From: Glandiceps talaboti
Taxonomy: Eukaryota > Hemichordata > Enteropneusta > Spengelidae
Direction of reading: 5' to 3'
Length of the DNA: 64,000 nucleotides
Assembly: GCF_964340395.1 (NCBI RefSeq)
Contig: NC_135559.1
Location: 9,086,259 to 9,150,258 of the forward strand
The stretch's first letter is position 1. Each line of letters begins with the position of its first letter. The notes below the pieces were generated by a model. That model worked only from the letters and a program-made list of their open reading frames with translations, made no database searches and had not been told where the DNA came from. Of the stretch, positions 12,812 through 25,100 are shown piece after piece. The position numbers were made by a program, and so were the translations under genes.

Positions 12812-14877
12812 ATAAGGCAAGGCAATATGTGCTTTATAACACATCACATCTCAGGCATGCATTCTTTCCATAGTCAAAGCAAATCCCTGACAAGACTTCC
12901 ATACTACATGAATAGTGCCCAAGGGAAAATAGAACATGACAAGTGCTCCTATATGCAAATTAAGGCCACTATAGGTCAAAGGTCAATATCTTGTGGTACA
13001 ATCCAAGCCAACCACTGAAGGCTATATGAAAATGATGTGCTATAAAATCTTAATATTACTTGCCACAATAATAGTTTTAGTTTGTGTCTGCCTTGGCTTG
13101 TCAAAACCAAAGATGTCACAGTCGTATTTGTGAATGTCTCACTGACTCTGCTCCCTGAAGCATGTGTATTCATTATTGCATCCTTGTAACAATAACTCAC
13201 ATTGATGCTCCTGTTATATAATTAGCTATGAATAAAAATGTTAGAAATTTGACAAAAAATACTCAACTGTGCCCCTTTAAGTGTTGATAAGAATAAATGC
13301 AAATGTGAATTACATTATGCACATTAAATCCCAAACATATGTATATTTCAGTTAGATACAACAATTAATGGTCAAAGATTTAATTTTTTTTGAGAACATT
13401 TTTTTCTCGTATTATTACACCTTACTGAGCCAAAAATTAGAGTGTATTACTAGTACACCGTCGCAACAAATTGAAATGTTTACTGTTCTAAAATCAGTAC
13501 CAAACTTTGCTTTTCACAGCTATTGCTTAATTGATAATTTCCCCGATTTCAACAAATAATACAATCCCTTTTTTTCAACCGATGGGAATAAAAATAAAAG
13601 GATATAAGCTTGAATCTTGACGTACAAAAAATAATATTCAGACCCCTCCCATGTATGTTTAAAATTTGGTACCGATAGGGTCAAAAATGCTAAATTATAA
13701 TCATAGGCCTGGTTTTAAATACCCTTTCAACTGATATAGTCCTGGTTTACATACATACCATGGAGATAGGAGTCCTTCTACCTCCAAGCACACACCAAGC
13801 TATTTTACCCTGTCATAATTAATAGTCCAACTAACTTATTGATACCAATGTAACTACAAGAAGCTGGTTACCATACAAGTAAATAGCCTAAAGACTTGTT
13901 GTTGACTTTCTAATCTAGTGATCAGTTATCCAATGCCTAGAATAGTGCTAAGAGTTTTGTAATCTAACCGAACATAAGATTACAAGTTTAGCAAAAGCTC
14001 AGATATGTCTCAATGCTTCCTGTGATATTGAATCATTTATTTATTCTGTCTAGCTCAATGAGAAATCATGAACCAAAAGTTGTTCATGCAAATGAGTAAA
14101 CTCCGAACTGTAATAATGACGTAAACATTGTATAAGTAGCATCCTGAGCTGACAAATATACCATATTTGGACATAAATATACCATATTTGGATATTATGT
14201 AACTACCCCAATAAACACTAACTAATCATCGGCAGCATTCTGTGATTAACTAACAAAGACATGATGGTAATAACTGTTGAATTTGAAATTTCATCTTGGG
14301 ACCTCATTGCGCCAGATGTAAATAAAGATCTTGTCAATTAGATGCACAGATAACACTAGCATATGAATATAGTTATTAATTCAAACATCTGATCACACTT
14401 CCATTGATAGTAATTATATAGTATAATACTGACAACATCTCACAAAGTGGGTAGATTGAAAACCCAATAGGAATGTGTTCACGTTTACAGACTGATGCTT
14501 CATGAAAGTAAAATAATGATGACACAATGCTACATAGGTGTTGGATATGTTTGCTAGATTAGAAAGCCACCAGTCAGTCTTTCGGGTAAAAAAATGACTA
14601 TAAAAAGTACTGTTAATGGTTATTCTCTAAACGGTAAATTCATATAATTATCACTGAGTAGTGACAATCTGCGGAGCACCACCACCAACAACAAATTTCT
14701 AGTCTAGGAATTTTCTAAACCATACATATTATTCATAAACTTGGACTGATAATATGATAACTGTTAAAGTGTTCAGAATATTCTAATAATATGGTAATTG
14801 TTAAAGTGTTCAGAACATTCTGGTTTGAAATGCCCATTATTCAAATAATTCTGTGAAATATTATGCCCATATGTTAA

Positions 14878-15176
14878 TTAAAGTGGCCATATGGATGAGG
14901 ATTGGGTATTTCTTTTGGATTTTTAATTTATAAAACAATTTTATCATTGATTCCAACTTGAAGAAACAACATAGACCAAGTCTGTGTTTGTAACTCAATA
15001 ATGTGCAAAAAGCTAAAAAATTGTGTAAATAGTTTGTTATTCTAAGTACAATAACAAACATTTTACACATCAGTCTTTAGAAATTTGTGTGTCACATTGT
15101 TTTTTCAAGTAGGAAGCCATGATAAAATTAAAAATCGAAAATAAATACCCAATCCTCATCCACATGACCACTTTAA
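14878..15176. mobile_element. Foldback MITE family A, copy 2
   Basis: Begins TTAAAGTGGCCATATGG and ends with the inverted form ATGACCACTTTAA. About 300 bp, TTAA on both sides, with the same CTACTTGAAAAA / TTTTTTCAAGTAGGAAG inner arms as copy 1. Confidence 0.8.
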
Positions 15177-16923
15177 GTTGCAGTGTATTACAGTATATAA
15201 TGATATGAGCAGACATTATATTTTCTGTTCTTAAATATTAAACTTGTAGACACTGTTGGGTCATTTTGGATCTTTAAATTACCAAATTTTCTGTTTTTTG
15301 TTTTCCAAGAATATTTCACTTATTATAGATATTTCTGATATGAATTTAGATAGAGTATAACTTCACTTGACACATTTTATGATAATCATATTAATTCTGT
15401 ATTTGTATGAGCTCGCACTATTTCTCATATTTGTGTTTATTCCGTAACCATGATTATTTGGCAAATATCATTCCATATCTTGCCAATTGAGTTCAGTTTT
15501 CTGGTAGAAAGGCTTGTCTCCAGCTCATCAGTACTTATCCACAAAGCATCCCCTTGCAGCAAGATAGATATGGAATAGTTTTTTCGCAAATAGCATATAC
15601 TTGGTAAAATTTACTACATATCAAGTACATATCAAGTAAAGTTCGAGCAAAAATGACAACTAATATTAGAATTAATAATTCAAAATTATTGATTTTCAAC
15701 GGGTTAATAATCATATTTGAATATTATGAATATATGTCTTAATCATTTTGATATCATAATACATATGATGCAGTCTGATTTTGATATTATGACTTTTGCA
15801 TTCAATTTTGATAAATACAAATTCCTCATAAAGTGTATTATTATTATCAACAAATCATGCTGCCATTCATTTAATGTTTGCCTTCAAGCAGTGAAATAGA
15901 GCTATAACAAAGATGTCTACAATATATTAACTCAGACCCCTACTTCACACTCAAAATCAAAATGCATACTGCAAAAAGTATCAAACAAAGCCTTAATGTA
16001 ATATTTTTTTTCATATTTTTTGAAGAAAGAATATTGTTCAGTCAGCGATTATCATTTTCTGCTATTTTTAAAATCCTGTAGACTGGCTCAAGATATTGGG
16101 ATACACTCACCCTAGGAGGGGGGAGGGGTTACTCACATAGTAAGGGTATACAGACATATGTACCACGGTTTTAACCCCCTCTTTTCAACTCATGGAGACT
16201 TCTGACTTGATTTTATAAGCATTATGTAGAGGTTTGACCTCTCTTTGAATGTACATGTGAGTTTGGCCTCTGCATTTATGGACAACATAGTTGCCAATTG
16301 TGAAATCTTTTAAAACCTTTTTCAACAACTTAATTTCTAAGTTACCAATTTTGACATTTTTCCAAGACTATTGTCTGGCTGAATGTAGATATTCGACCAA
16401 AGGTTTCTGGCTGAAATATAGACTTTTGACCCCTATTTTTTTAATAGTTGTTGCATTTTACCGGATGATTTGAATCCACCACCCAATCACCCACCCACAT
16501 AACCCCCTCTCACCCCCTACCTTCCATCATGACACCCACTAGGTTGGTAGGTATAAGGACATGAATTTAAATAAAGCTGCTACATGTCAAATTATCAAAT
16601 CCAATACATTGCTATGTATCTCTCTCATAGCAGCATTTTGCTTAGATTTGGTTTATTACCAAAACAAAGAGTGGAAACTTGGGGGTTGTAAAGATTTTCA
16701 ATAGGGAAAATTTTACCTATATCTACAGCTATCAGACTGCAATTTATTTCAAGCATATTGATCCTCTTAACCTAATCCCACTCAAGCATACCAAAGAGAG
16801 CTTTTAGTACTGAATAAAAACATACACTAGCATGGCTCTCAAGATGGACACAATGACAGAATCACCTCATTCCACACACATGGAGGGGATGATAATGCCC
16901 AGATCATGAAATATCAAAAATTA

Positions 16924-17234
16924 TTAAAGTGGCAATGTGGATGACAAATGGTATTTATTTTTAGGTTTCTAATTTATTAAACAATTTTTGTTTTACTTGA
17001 ATAAACAATTTTAAACAGCATATAGGTCATAAAGTCCATATTTGTTGCCTATGCAATAAACAGTAAGAAGCTGGAAACATCTTACATATTTTTAATGCTT
17101 TTGCAATTTAAGTAGCTAGAAACAAGGACTTAGTAAATGTTATTTCACATTTTATTTGAAGTAGAAAAACATAGCAATGTTATTTTATCAAATGAAGATC
17201 CAAATAACAATGCTCATCCATATGGCCACTTTAA
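16924..17234. mobile_element. Foldback MITE family A, copy 3
   Basis: TTAAAGTGGCAATGTGGATG at the left and CATCCATATGGCCACTTTAA at the right; about 310 bp, more diverged inside than copies 1 and 2. It lies 372 bp past the transporter stop codon and may be in its 3' untranslated region. Confidence 0.75.
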
Positions 17235-17605
17235 TACACACAATACACTAAAGCAATATGCAAATTTCTGCTCTTAAGTAGACAGACCCTTTCTCACCAT
17301 GCAGAAATATTTCTACTGCATCCACATAACATAGTCCTTTTTTTTAAAATAATAATAATTTGGTCATCTAAAATTTTGGTAAAGAGTTAGCACACATAGA
17401 AAAATATAGCTGTGTAAATGTTCTAAATATAATATCTAGCAGAATATATTTTAACAAAATGCTTGCTTCAACCAACTGCAATTCTTCAGCAAAATTATCA
17501 GCACCTGTGCAGGTTCTCAGGTTCTCCTGATAAATTTTCTTTCTTTTTGTAGCATTCTTCACATTTTTTAACAGTTTTTTTTGTAGTTCTTCTTGTCACC
17601 ACTTC

Positions 17606-19106
17606 TTAAATGTTCTTACCGTCAGGTGTCTTTATATTGAATGTTAGAGTCAAGATGAAAGCTGTAAAAATGGAAAATAATTATATAGTATTCAGTAATA
17701 AAAAAATTGATGTTACCTTGTACACTTTTTTAGATAGGTAATTATTCATATATTAGAATTCAAATTGGGGGATAAATAGAGGTGATTTGAAAGTTTGCAC
17801 TCATGTTTTGAGGACTGCAGATCTTATGGCATAGATTGTGTTGCCATGATGAAGAAGGACCAGATTATAAGGCCAAAAAAAAAGAATTGTTTCTGTCAGG
17901 ACATTTTGTCTAAAGTGGTGCGACAATGCGAATTTTTTGTTATTCTCGACAAACCTGTCACTCAATCTACTATTTATGGCAGCTACTGTTCTTTTTATTT
18001 AGTACTTTAGAGCAAGCGTGTGTGGGGGGTAGATGTCATTTGCTTGTTCATGATTGGCTCTGCAGTTGTCTTCACTGAAGTAGGGTGAGTTATTTTGTGT
18101 CCCCCCCCCCTCCCCTTGGCTGAATGAAGAAAAATATTGTGGATTATTTTACCTGCAGTAGAGAAAGCAGCACATAGCATAAACAGTCCTAGATAACCAA
18201 TCATATCAGCAAGTGCATTGGCTAAGAAAGAACCAGTAATAGCAGACATCATTGTAGCCGTAAACATCAGACCATAGTTCATACCAATGTACTCTTGACC
18301 AAAAGTTCTGTATAATAATAGAAACGAAACATTTTTTATGAATAATCAGCCAACACTCTGTGGTACCTTTAATGCAAACACCCTCAGTATATGACACTGT
18401 CACACTCAAAAGTTTTATATTATTATATTATTCACCATTTGACTAAATTAAAATACAGAATTGTTGATAGATATAGTAAATGTTTAAAAGGAAAGTATTA
18501 GCAGTCTTTTTGTCATTTATAGACTCTTTATCTATACTTCCATCAACTTACCTTGCAGTGGCTGGTGGGAAAAGTGCAAAGTTACCCGAGAAGGATAAGA
18601 ATATACCACAAACCCAGATGAAAAACATAGCATCTCCTCCTCTCTCAGTCAGGATCAAGGTCAGCATGAAAAAGGTGTTGACTGCACAAATAATTAACAT
18701 GGTCACCTAGGAAAGAAATGATAGACATTTGATTCTACCTTTTGAAACAATTAACTCAGCATTTTAGGGTAAAGTTTTAAAAGGTGTGAAGCGCCTAACT
18801 TTGTTTGCTTCCCATGATGCCCTGCATGGATCCAGCAGGTCTCTTTTAAACAGAATTATTGGAACAGCTCAGTTTGATAGTGGCTGTGCAATGCAAGCAT
18901 GGTAGAAATGACTTATCTTTGTTTTCAAACCAAAATGAACGAGAGGAAATTAGCCTAATGTGTTCCTCTCTATAATGTCTCAAATATTGCAGATTAGTCA
19001 TTCAGTTGGTTAAAGGATTGTATTGTATTAACTATATTTATGTATGTTTGTTTTTGTATGCTTTACTATGCTTGCTATGACATATTGTCATGCAATAATG
19101 ATTGCT

Positions 19107-19157
<51 letters not shown>

Positions 19158-22100
19158 TTTTTCTTTCTTCATTCAGCTGGAAAATGCTCATGACCTATGG
19201 GTTTGTAACGAGTCGATAGACTGGTGGTGACAAGACTCCTTAGGTCACTTGTATTTTTCTTGGATGAACAAAGAAGAATATTAAGGAATAATATCTAATC
19301 AAGGAAACCTTTCATACAACCACTACTGGGGTACATTGAATTGGCTCTGAATTGAATTTGCATGATGCAGAGTGTCCTCTTGGAATGTCTTTTGTGAGTC
19401 ATTTAAATTTCTGCTTAGACACAAAGTTTTGCTTTAATGTCCCAATTTACTAGTTGGGTTGTCTAGCATGGGACTCTGATTGAGGAATGTGTTTGTGAAC
19501 TGGGCAATTGCTATTGAAATTATAGTGATAAAGTTGAAGACTAAGAGTTAATGTTTACCTTGAATGACCACCTATCACCAAGGTAACCCCACATGATACG
19601 TCCAAAGGCATTGAATACAGAAGAGAAGGAACCAACCAGAGCCAAAAACAGATCATCATCAATGAAAATCTGTCCATATGCCTGAAAATTCAAAAAATAT
19701 ATACTTTGATATTTTTGTGTGGATTACAAGGGTTGTCGGTGGCCGAGTGGTTAAACCACTTGCCTCTTACCACTGTGGTCGGGGTTTGAACACATTCAGG
19801 GTTTGATTAAAGTTACCACGCTATAAGGAAGAAAAGTGTCATTCAGTTTGACTTTACTGAACAACACAGGCTTTCCCTGTAGGGTACACTGGTTTCCTCC
19901 TGCATTACCACTGAAGCCACTGATGAGGGATTGCCCTCACTGGACTTCTTGGAAGACAAGTGTTTATATACTTAAAGAACTATCCAGTATGAATAAAAAT
20001 TATTATTATTACAACACTTCTATTAGTATCAGAAATTTACCCTAGAAATTACATCTAGTTTTCTGTGCATTTCAATGAAACAGACACATTTTTGAACCAA
20101 TATTAGTCAATCTATCAATGCATAATAAGTTACAAGCATCTTTGTCTGTTATTTCTCTTGAGAGAACTGTAACTCCATGAAAGTATGAAAATGTCATTTG
20201 CCACTGAGAGCAAATACTGTCAAGCCAGTATGTTGAGTCAGATAGCCAAGTCTCTGGGCTTAATATACTGTCAATTAAGCCGGTATGTGAAGTCAGATAG
20301 CCAAGTCTCTGGGCTATACTGTCAAGCCAGTATGTCAAATCAGAGAGATAAGTCCCTTAATATACTGTCAAGCAAGTATGTGGAGTCAGATAGTTAAGTC
20401 TCTGGGCTATACTGTTAAGCCAGTAATGTCAAGTCAGAGAGCCAAGTCTCTGGGCTCTACTGTCAAGCGAGTATGTCAAGTCAGATAACCAAGTTTCTGT
20501 TCTATACTGTCAAGCCAGTTATTGTTGGATCAGAAAGTCTCTGGGCTATACTGCCAAGCCAGTATGCTTTTACCATTAGTAATGACCAAATGCTTATCTC
20601 ACCTTGTACAAAGTTGAAATCAAGACCTGTGTCTGAGTATTAAAGAGATAAATACACCATAGAGTCCAGAAAGCCCTGGTGCGGATCATCTTGCCTGGAC
20701 CCATGGTAACACCGGCAGATCTGGCATCATCAGGTTTTTTCTTCTCCTCTTCTCCTTCTCTTACGATCAATTTCTCCTTCTCTTCTGCTTCTTCTTCCTG
20801 TGATGAAGTTTTTTAAGAGATGGAAAAATATCTTATTTGGTTTGAAAACTTTATTTTACAACAAATAGTCTCAAGTGTATTTAAAATATAAGTATCCTCA
20901 ATAATGTGTACCAATGAAATATCCCCAATCCTAACCAGTCTGGGGTTCTCAACTCAAACATAGAACTGTCTATTCACCACAAATGCGGCAACCTTAGTTT
21001 CAACAAGTGACAGATGATAACTTTTACTATGAATTTTGAAACAGCTTGAACACTCTCCTGGGGGTCTGATAATTTGAACACTCATCTACATCTATACATA
21101 AACAAAGGAAACTTACCGTTTCAACTGGAGGGTTTTTCACCATTGCAATACCAATAAACTGCATTGTCAAAAACACAGCACCAAGCAAGACAAAACAGAA
21201 TGGTGTTCGGTCCAAAACACTCTTCTGATAAAAGTATCTAGAAAACGTAATAAGAGAAAAATCTTGTAAGCCAAAAATATGGAATTTGTACCCAGTCATT
21301 CTGTGTCATGACAACACATGTCTAATGTCACAAACACACATGTCTACATCACTAGTTCGGCTGTGTTCGAAATATGAGACAAAACTTTCAAAATTACTAT
21401 TACTTTCCCCGATTTTTATTTGATATTACTGGCGCTGGTATAATTATGTCTCCAATAGTTTTCATCATTCAGCTGGAAAATACTCAACTCGTCTAGCAAC
21501 TCATAGTGACAAAGCCCCCTTAGGTCACTCGTATTTTCCTTGCTGAACAAAGAAAATTATTTGGGAATGATCTCTAATTATTGCAATATGACAAATTCTG
21601 TACTTAATCTAATTCAGTTCAATATAAAGGTAAAGTTACCAAAGAAATCCCACTTTCAATTAATTTTAAATTAATGAATTCCCTAATAGTATCTCAATTT
21701 GTCTTCAAAGGTATCATTTCTGCTGCACTTTTGCTTTGCTCATGAAACTATAGCAGCGGAGAATTCTGATTGACCAATTGTTAGTGAATACAGCTTTGGT
21801 TAGTTGATGAAAAAAATGTCCCTGTTGAAGCTAGTACAGGTTTAAGTCAAAAAGAAGTATAAAATAACTATACGCTTAAAATGTACTTAAGTATTTTATG
21901 ACCAACCTATTTTATATGACACTGTAACAAGTATAATTTATGTATACTTGAAATATACTTGAAATTGAAAAAGTATACATTTACTATGGAATAAATTTAC
22001 TTTCAGTGTACCTTTCACTATAATGATTCTATTGATTTTTTTATTTTATTTTATATATGTATTTTTTTTTCATATCTGAGTGTCTAGTTCAAGTAGTTAT

Positions 22101-25100
22101 GTTTTTCTGTTGTTTTCCATATGATCTCTGAGTTATTGGTTTTTTCCCATCAGAAGAACAGTTTTATGTTGTCTTTTTAAGTTGATGTCTGTTTTCACTA
22201 TTTCTTGCCAGACTTCACAATTTTTGAGTTTTTTTACTCGAATATGTAAAACAAATATTTAGGGTCGGAAGTAATTATATTCTAATTTTCAAATTGAGAT
22301 GCGAGGTGACAGGTAAGCCTGCGACATATCTCTAGCTGAGGTGAATATCACTCTTTCAACATTGTCAGTTGTCACTCAGAAGTACGAATGCCGTCAAGAT
22401 GTATGCTATTGCTGCTCCACACACAGCTAAAGTTGTGTACTGTTTGCAGTTAGCATAGATAATCACCAATATTTTGTAGATTTGTCCAGTTATCACTCAG
22501 AAGTACAAACAACTTTTTTTTTTCAGTCTTTAAAAAAATATTTTATTTTTAGATTTCTACTTACAAGCTATCCGGATCATCTGGGTCTGTGGCATTTGGT
22601 GAGAGATTATTTGGATTGATGAAGGCAGTCTGGATAGGGTTGAAAATAAAAGCTCCAAAACCAAAGCCAGCCACAATACAACCACTTACAAGACCTTTTC
22701 TACCTGGAAACCACTGTGAAGATAACCGTTTTATACTCAACAAATGATATCATCAGGAACCGTAAATGGTAAAATTCCATTTTATATTACTATAAACAGT
22801 ACGATATGTAAAATACTCAATTACAGTGGCAAATATGAAGAAAAAAAGTCATATCGACACTTTAAAGTGGCCATGTGGATTAGGATATTGGTTATTTCTT
22901 TTGGACTTTAGATTAATTAAATGATTTTATCATGGATTCCTACTGAAAAAACAATGTGAAAATCGATGGAATTATACATTTCCCACAATGCACTATTCAA
23001 TATGACAGATTGTTTACAGCATTGATTGACTTATGATAATCAATGGAATTATATATTTCCCACAATGCACTATTCAATATGGCAGATTTTTTACAGCATT
23101 GATTGATTCTTGTTTATCAATGGAATAATATATTTCTCACAATGCACTTTTCAATATGGCTAGTTTTCAACTTGCCTATCATTGATAGGCAAGTTGCAAA
23201 TTTGCCAACTTGAAAAATGCATTCTGGGATTAACTTACCCTCATAGCAGATGCCAGTGGTGGTGCATAAGCAACGCCTACACCAATACCATACATAAGAC
23301 CATATGTCAACAGCACAGTGTAGAAAGATTGCATAATGGTGAAATATGTGAGGGCAACACCTAAACTGTGGAGTGAAAACAAAATAGAAGTTTTTGAGAA
23401 AACTGTGATTTAACATGTAAATCGAATGACATGTGGATGAGAAATTAATTGGAATTCATTTTGTATTTGTCATCAACAAAATGAATTTAATATGTTTTCC
23501 TACTTGAAAGAACAATATGGAACATAGTTCATAGTATCAATATTTCACTAAATATGAAATTGCAAAAAAAGTAGTTTTTTAAAAACATTTTGTATAGGAA
23601 AGAATTTATAAATGAAATTGGTAAATATAAATAATTTCTACATCATGTCCAGTCTGTGTATGCATCTGTCACTTTCCCATATGTTTAGCGAGCCATCAAT
23701 AATTACAAGGGGAGGTCTGGAGGGAATCAAGCACAGCCTGGTGTGTGGCATAAAATGTGATCCCCCCCCCCTTGGTCCTGCCCCCCTGTAATTACTGAAG
23801 GCTCACTTGTGCATGGTGACATACCTCACAAACAATCCACCAATAAGAATAGTCCATCTTGGGCCTACTTTACGATCAATGAAACCACCAACATACATAG
23901 CAAAGCCATGACATGCCTGGGCTGCAGCATAGATCCACATAGCTTCCTGAAAAAGTTATATATATATATATAATATGTAGTCATGCCCAACAGTTGTTGA
24001 AGATGAATATCATTTCTTATTGATTACCCACAACATTAATGAGAGAGGTTTTATTTTCTTCTATGCCACTGAAATGTACTCATTTTCATACCTTAAATAG
24101 TAAAGAAATTTTTTTGTATATTGTTAGTTCAGATGTTAAGCTTCCAATTGCAAAGTTCCTTTCAGACATATGTAAATCAAAATAGATCTTACCAGCTGCT
24201 AATTTCTGGGTGCTGTATTGTGGACATTTTGTCTATGTATTTACTATACCATACTTTCCATATAGCATGCTGCATTGTGACATTTTGTCTATGTATTTAC
24301 TATACCATGCTTTCCACAGCATGTTGTAAGTAACAAGTAATTAAGCATGTAATAATAATATTCAAATGATACAGTTTAAGTTCCAGGCATATATGACCTT
24401 ATATGCCCATAAGGTCACCTGTTCTGAATAGTTTGTAAATATGACTGAAGTGGGCAGTTGAAAAGTTCATGTAAAAATTTTGAAGTTAGCATTTGGAACA
24501 AAAAATTACAAAATACAAAATACAGTTTATTTTGACACAATTGTCGATCAAAAAATGAATTTCCATTTTAATGTAGAATGCCCCTTGTGGACAAATTTTG
24601 CCATAAATCAAAGTGTTTAAAATTAAAATCTCTCAAAAAATTTGTCATATGGAAGCTTGCTTTTTGCCCTTTTGAAATTATATAATAAATGAAATTTGGG
24701 GTCCACCATCCTGTTTTCAAGGAAACCGACATTCTTTTATTTTCCCAGAGTGAGCACAGTATTTGGTGGCCATCTTGGATTCTATTTTCCCATAGAGTGA
24801 AAACAGTATTTGGTGGCCATATTGGATTCTAAAATTGTTAATTTTGGTAATCCTGATTCATTGGGTGCCCCGTTTTGGGTTTGGACTGCAAATCAATATG
24901 ATTGGATATATTAAACCTTACTATGTATACTGCTACACAGTATGTTTACCAATAGTTGATTCAAAACTTCTCAGGGTGTATGATATTACTATTATGGTTA
25001 TTATATCTAACAAAAGAGTTTCAGAAAAATCAGTGTTCCCATTGCAGATAGTGCAGCTTTAATACTCATACATTCTGGTCAGTCTTAGTCTAGTTCCTGA

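Larger units (their letters stand above)
7052..17605. other. Ten-kilobase gene-poor interval
   Basis: It holds elements C, D, family A copies 1-3, a lone family B end, microsatellites at 8452-8960 and the tandem repeat at 11875-12155. In 7052-8450, 8961-9567, 9878-10316, 10657-11874, 12812-14877, 15177-16923 and 17235-17605 I see only AT-rich sequence with short chance frames and C-runs (7270-7283). The last part probably includes the transporter 3' untranslated region. Confidence 0.6.

Noticed and set aside
19734-19800. A true tRNA gene
   Set aside because: It has A- and B-box-like sequences but no acceptor-stem pairing or anticodon arm that folds well, and it continues into a SINE body.
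20216-20566. CRISPR-like array
   Set aside because: Repeats are contiguous and variable with no unique spacers, in a eukaryotic intron; it is a minisatellite.
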